Below, in pieces: positions 5,271 to 6,298 of a DNA stretch of 6,298 nucleotides. How positions within the stretch are numbered: the first letter of the stretch is position 1; each line of letters opens with the position of its first letter. The stretch spans positions 1-6,298 of the forward strand of contig CBDUTJ010000072.1 of NCBI GenBank assembly GCA_965370415.1, read 5' to 3'. Made by a program: the position numbers and the translations under genes. The notes beneath the pieces were generated by a model. It was given only the letters and a program-made list of their open reading frames with translations, was not told where the DNA came from and made no database searches. The DNA comes from JACNIV01 sp965370415. GTDB lineage: Bacteria; Cloacimonadota; Cloacimonadia; Cloacimonadales; TCS61.

Positions 5271-6224
5271 ATGAACACATTAGTTTTAGAAGAAATGCCG
5301 GATCTGTTCTGGCAAAAAATTCAGGAGAAAGGTTGGGAAAAATATTTTTTCCAACCCGAAACTATACCTGCAACTCGTAAGATAGAGATTGTTATTATAA
5401 GAACAAAAACGGTTTTTGGTAGAACAATGTTCCGGAAATATCCTGCCCTTAAAATGATCATTCGTGCTGGTAGCGGTTTTGATAATATCGATATTCAGGA
5501 AGCCAGACATCGGAATGTGATAGTCTGCAACACCCCGGAGGCAAATGCAATATCAGCGTATGAACATACCATATCTTTTATAATGGCTTTAATTAAACAA
5601 CATCAAACTGCAAAACAGAATATTCTGAGAGGGAATTGGAAAACCGGGTTGAAAAATAATTTGGAGCTTTCCGATTTGAATGCTCTGATTGTGGGTGTTG
5701 GTAGGGTAGGAACCAGAGTAGCAAAAGCTTTGCAGTATTTTGGTGCTGAAGTTAAAGGTGTCGATCCGTATTTATCGAAGACAGAATGGCAAAAAAAAGA
5801 AGTCGAATCTATCAAATATGATGATGGAATTAAATGGTGCAATTTAATTTCATACCACTGCCCACTTACATATGAAACAGAGAACTATTTTAATGATTCA
5901 ACTATCAGCTTATTAGAACATCCTATCTGGCTTGTGAATACAGCACGGGGTGGAATTATTTCTGAGAATGCAGTAGCAACGGGATTAGAATGCGGTAAAT
6001 TGTTAGGATTTGCAACCGATGTTTTTTCAGCGGAACCTTTTACTGCAACCGATTATGCCGATTATAATAACGTAATTTTGACTCCTCATATCGGATCCTT
6101 TACCAGGAAAGCAAAAAATCGAATATCCCTTGAAACCCTGGAAGTATGGTCAAAATTTGTTCATCATGGTCTGGTCGTTTCGGGAATAAATAAAAAGTAT
6201 TTTTATAAAACAATAAAAAATTAA
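5271..6224 (+). CDS. serA: D-2-hydroxyacid dehydrogenase, 3-phosphoglycerate dehydrogenase type
   Basis: This 317-residue NAD-dependent dehydrogenase probably oxidises 3-phosphoglycerate, the first step of serine synthesis. The substrate domain includes RAGSGFDNID (65-74) and CNTPEANAISAYEHT (86-100), a block typical of phosphoglycerate dehydrogenases. The nucleotide-binding fold has GVGRVG (142-147) and D165 at the end of the second strand, which favours NAD over NADP. Catalytic residues are R226 (NTARGG), E255 (SAEPF) and H273 (TPHIG). It is the short form: no ACT or ASB regulatory domain follows. Hydroxypyruvate or another 2-hydroxyacid is a possible alternative substrate. There is no Shine-Dalgarno before its ATG; translation may depend on coupling to the upstream gene, whose stop is 11 bases away. 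No serB or serC is in view. No hairpin terminator is seen after the stop. Confidence 0.85.
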   Translation: MNTLVLEEMPDLFWQKIQEKGWEKYFFQPETIPATRKIEIVIIRTKTVFGRTMFRKYPALKMIIRAGSGFDNIDIQEARHRNVIVCNTPEANAISAYEHTISFIMALIKQHQTAKQNILRGNWKTGLKNNLELSDLNALIVGVGRVGTRVAKALQYFGAEVKGVDPYLSKTEWQKKEVESIKYDDGIKWCNLISYHCPLTYETENYFNDSTISLLEHPIWLVNTARGGIISENAVATGLECGKLLGFATDVFSAEPFTATDYADYNNVILTPHIGSFTRKAKNRISLETLEVWSKFVHHGLVVSGINKKYFYKTIKN

Positions 6225-6243
6225 TAAAAAATATAAAATCGGC

Positions 6244-6298
6244 TTGACACAAAAAGGGTGTATTTCAGTTTTGCCAGACCTTTTTAAAAGAAGAGGTA
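6244..6298 (+). promoter_or_regulatory. Promoter region and ribosome binding site for a gene beyond the window
   Basis: TTGACA at 6244-6249 is followed after 11 bases by TATTTCAG (6261-6268), echoing the arrangement before the LytM gene. AAGAGG at 6291-6296 could be a ribosome binding site for a start codon just outside the window. No coding sequence of the next gene is visible. The -10 element at normal spacing is not recognisable. Confidence 0.35.

Noticed and set aside
6225..6298. Sigma-54 promoter near 6241
   Set aside because: GGCTTGACAC looks partly similar, but the GG-N10-GC spacing is not satisfied: the matching GC element at the -12 position is absent.

Overview
The window is AT-rich bacterial DNA with dense genes, short gaps and clear Shine-Dalgarno sites (for example a perfect AAAGGAGG at 3277-3284). 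The gene content (periplasmic coiled-coil/LytM protein, RNase HIII, gamma-class carbonic anhydrase, Lys/Glu-rich proteins) suggests a Gram-negative-type anaerobe from a deep-branching phylum. Cloacimonadota or a neighbour of the FCB group is my best guess, by general impression only. Strong Shine-Dalgarno sites and TTGACA-like -35 boxes argue against typical Bacteroidetes. No taxonomic marker is present, so this is inference.

Layout. Positions 1-465 are non-coding and contain two diverged copies of an intergenic repeat of about 130-145 bp (8-152 and 235-366). Several short perfect hairpins lie in and between them, followed by a TTGACA-bearing promoter region. Positions 466-1566 (+) encode an exported coiled-coil protein with a C-terminal LytM/M23 domain that lacks key catalytic residues, resembling the EnvC class of murein hydrolase activators. 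Positions 1603-2097 (-) encode a compact single-domain asparaginase-like protein, convergent with the LytM gene. Positions 2098-2242 are an AT-rich divergent promoter region.

From 2243 to 6224 five genes run on the + strand with overlaps or gaps of at most 13 bp, so they probably form one operon. They are: a fusion of a Sua5/YrdC-like domain to a low-molecular-weight protein tyrosine phosphatase; a two-helix membrane protein with a LiaF-like beta-repeat domain; RNase HIII (rnhC); a gamma-carbonic anhydrase-like hexapeptide protein; and a D-2-hydroxyacid dehydrogenase of the 3-phosphoglycerate dehydrogenase type. The last 70 bases carry another TTGACA box and a possible ribosome binding site for a gene beyond the window.

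The operon mixes tRNA modification/phosphatase, envelope, nucleic-acid maintenance and metabolic functions, so it looks like a housekeeping cluster rather than a dedicated system. I found no convincing novel defence or mobile system. The points most worth following are the intergenic repeat family, the YrdC-phosphatase fusion with an altered YrdC motif, and the degenerate LytM domain.
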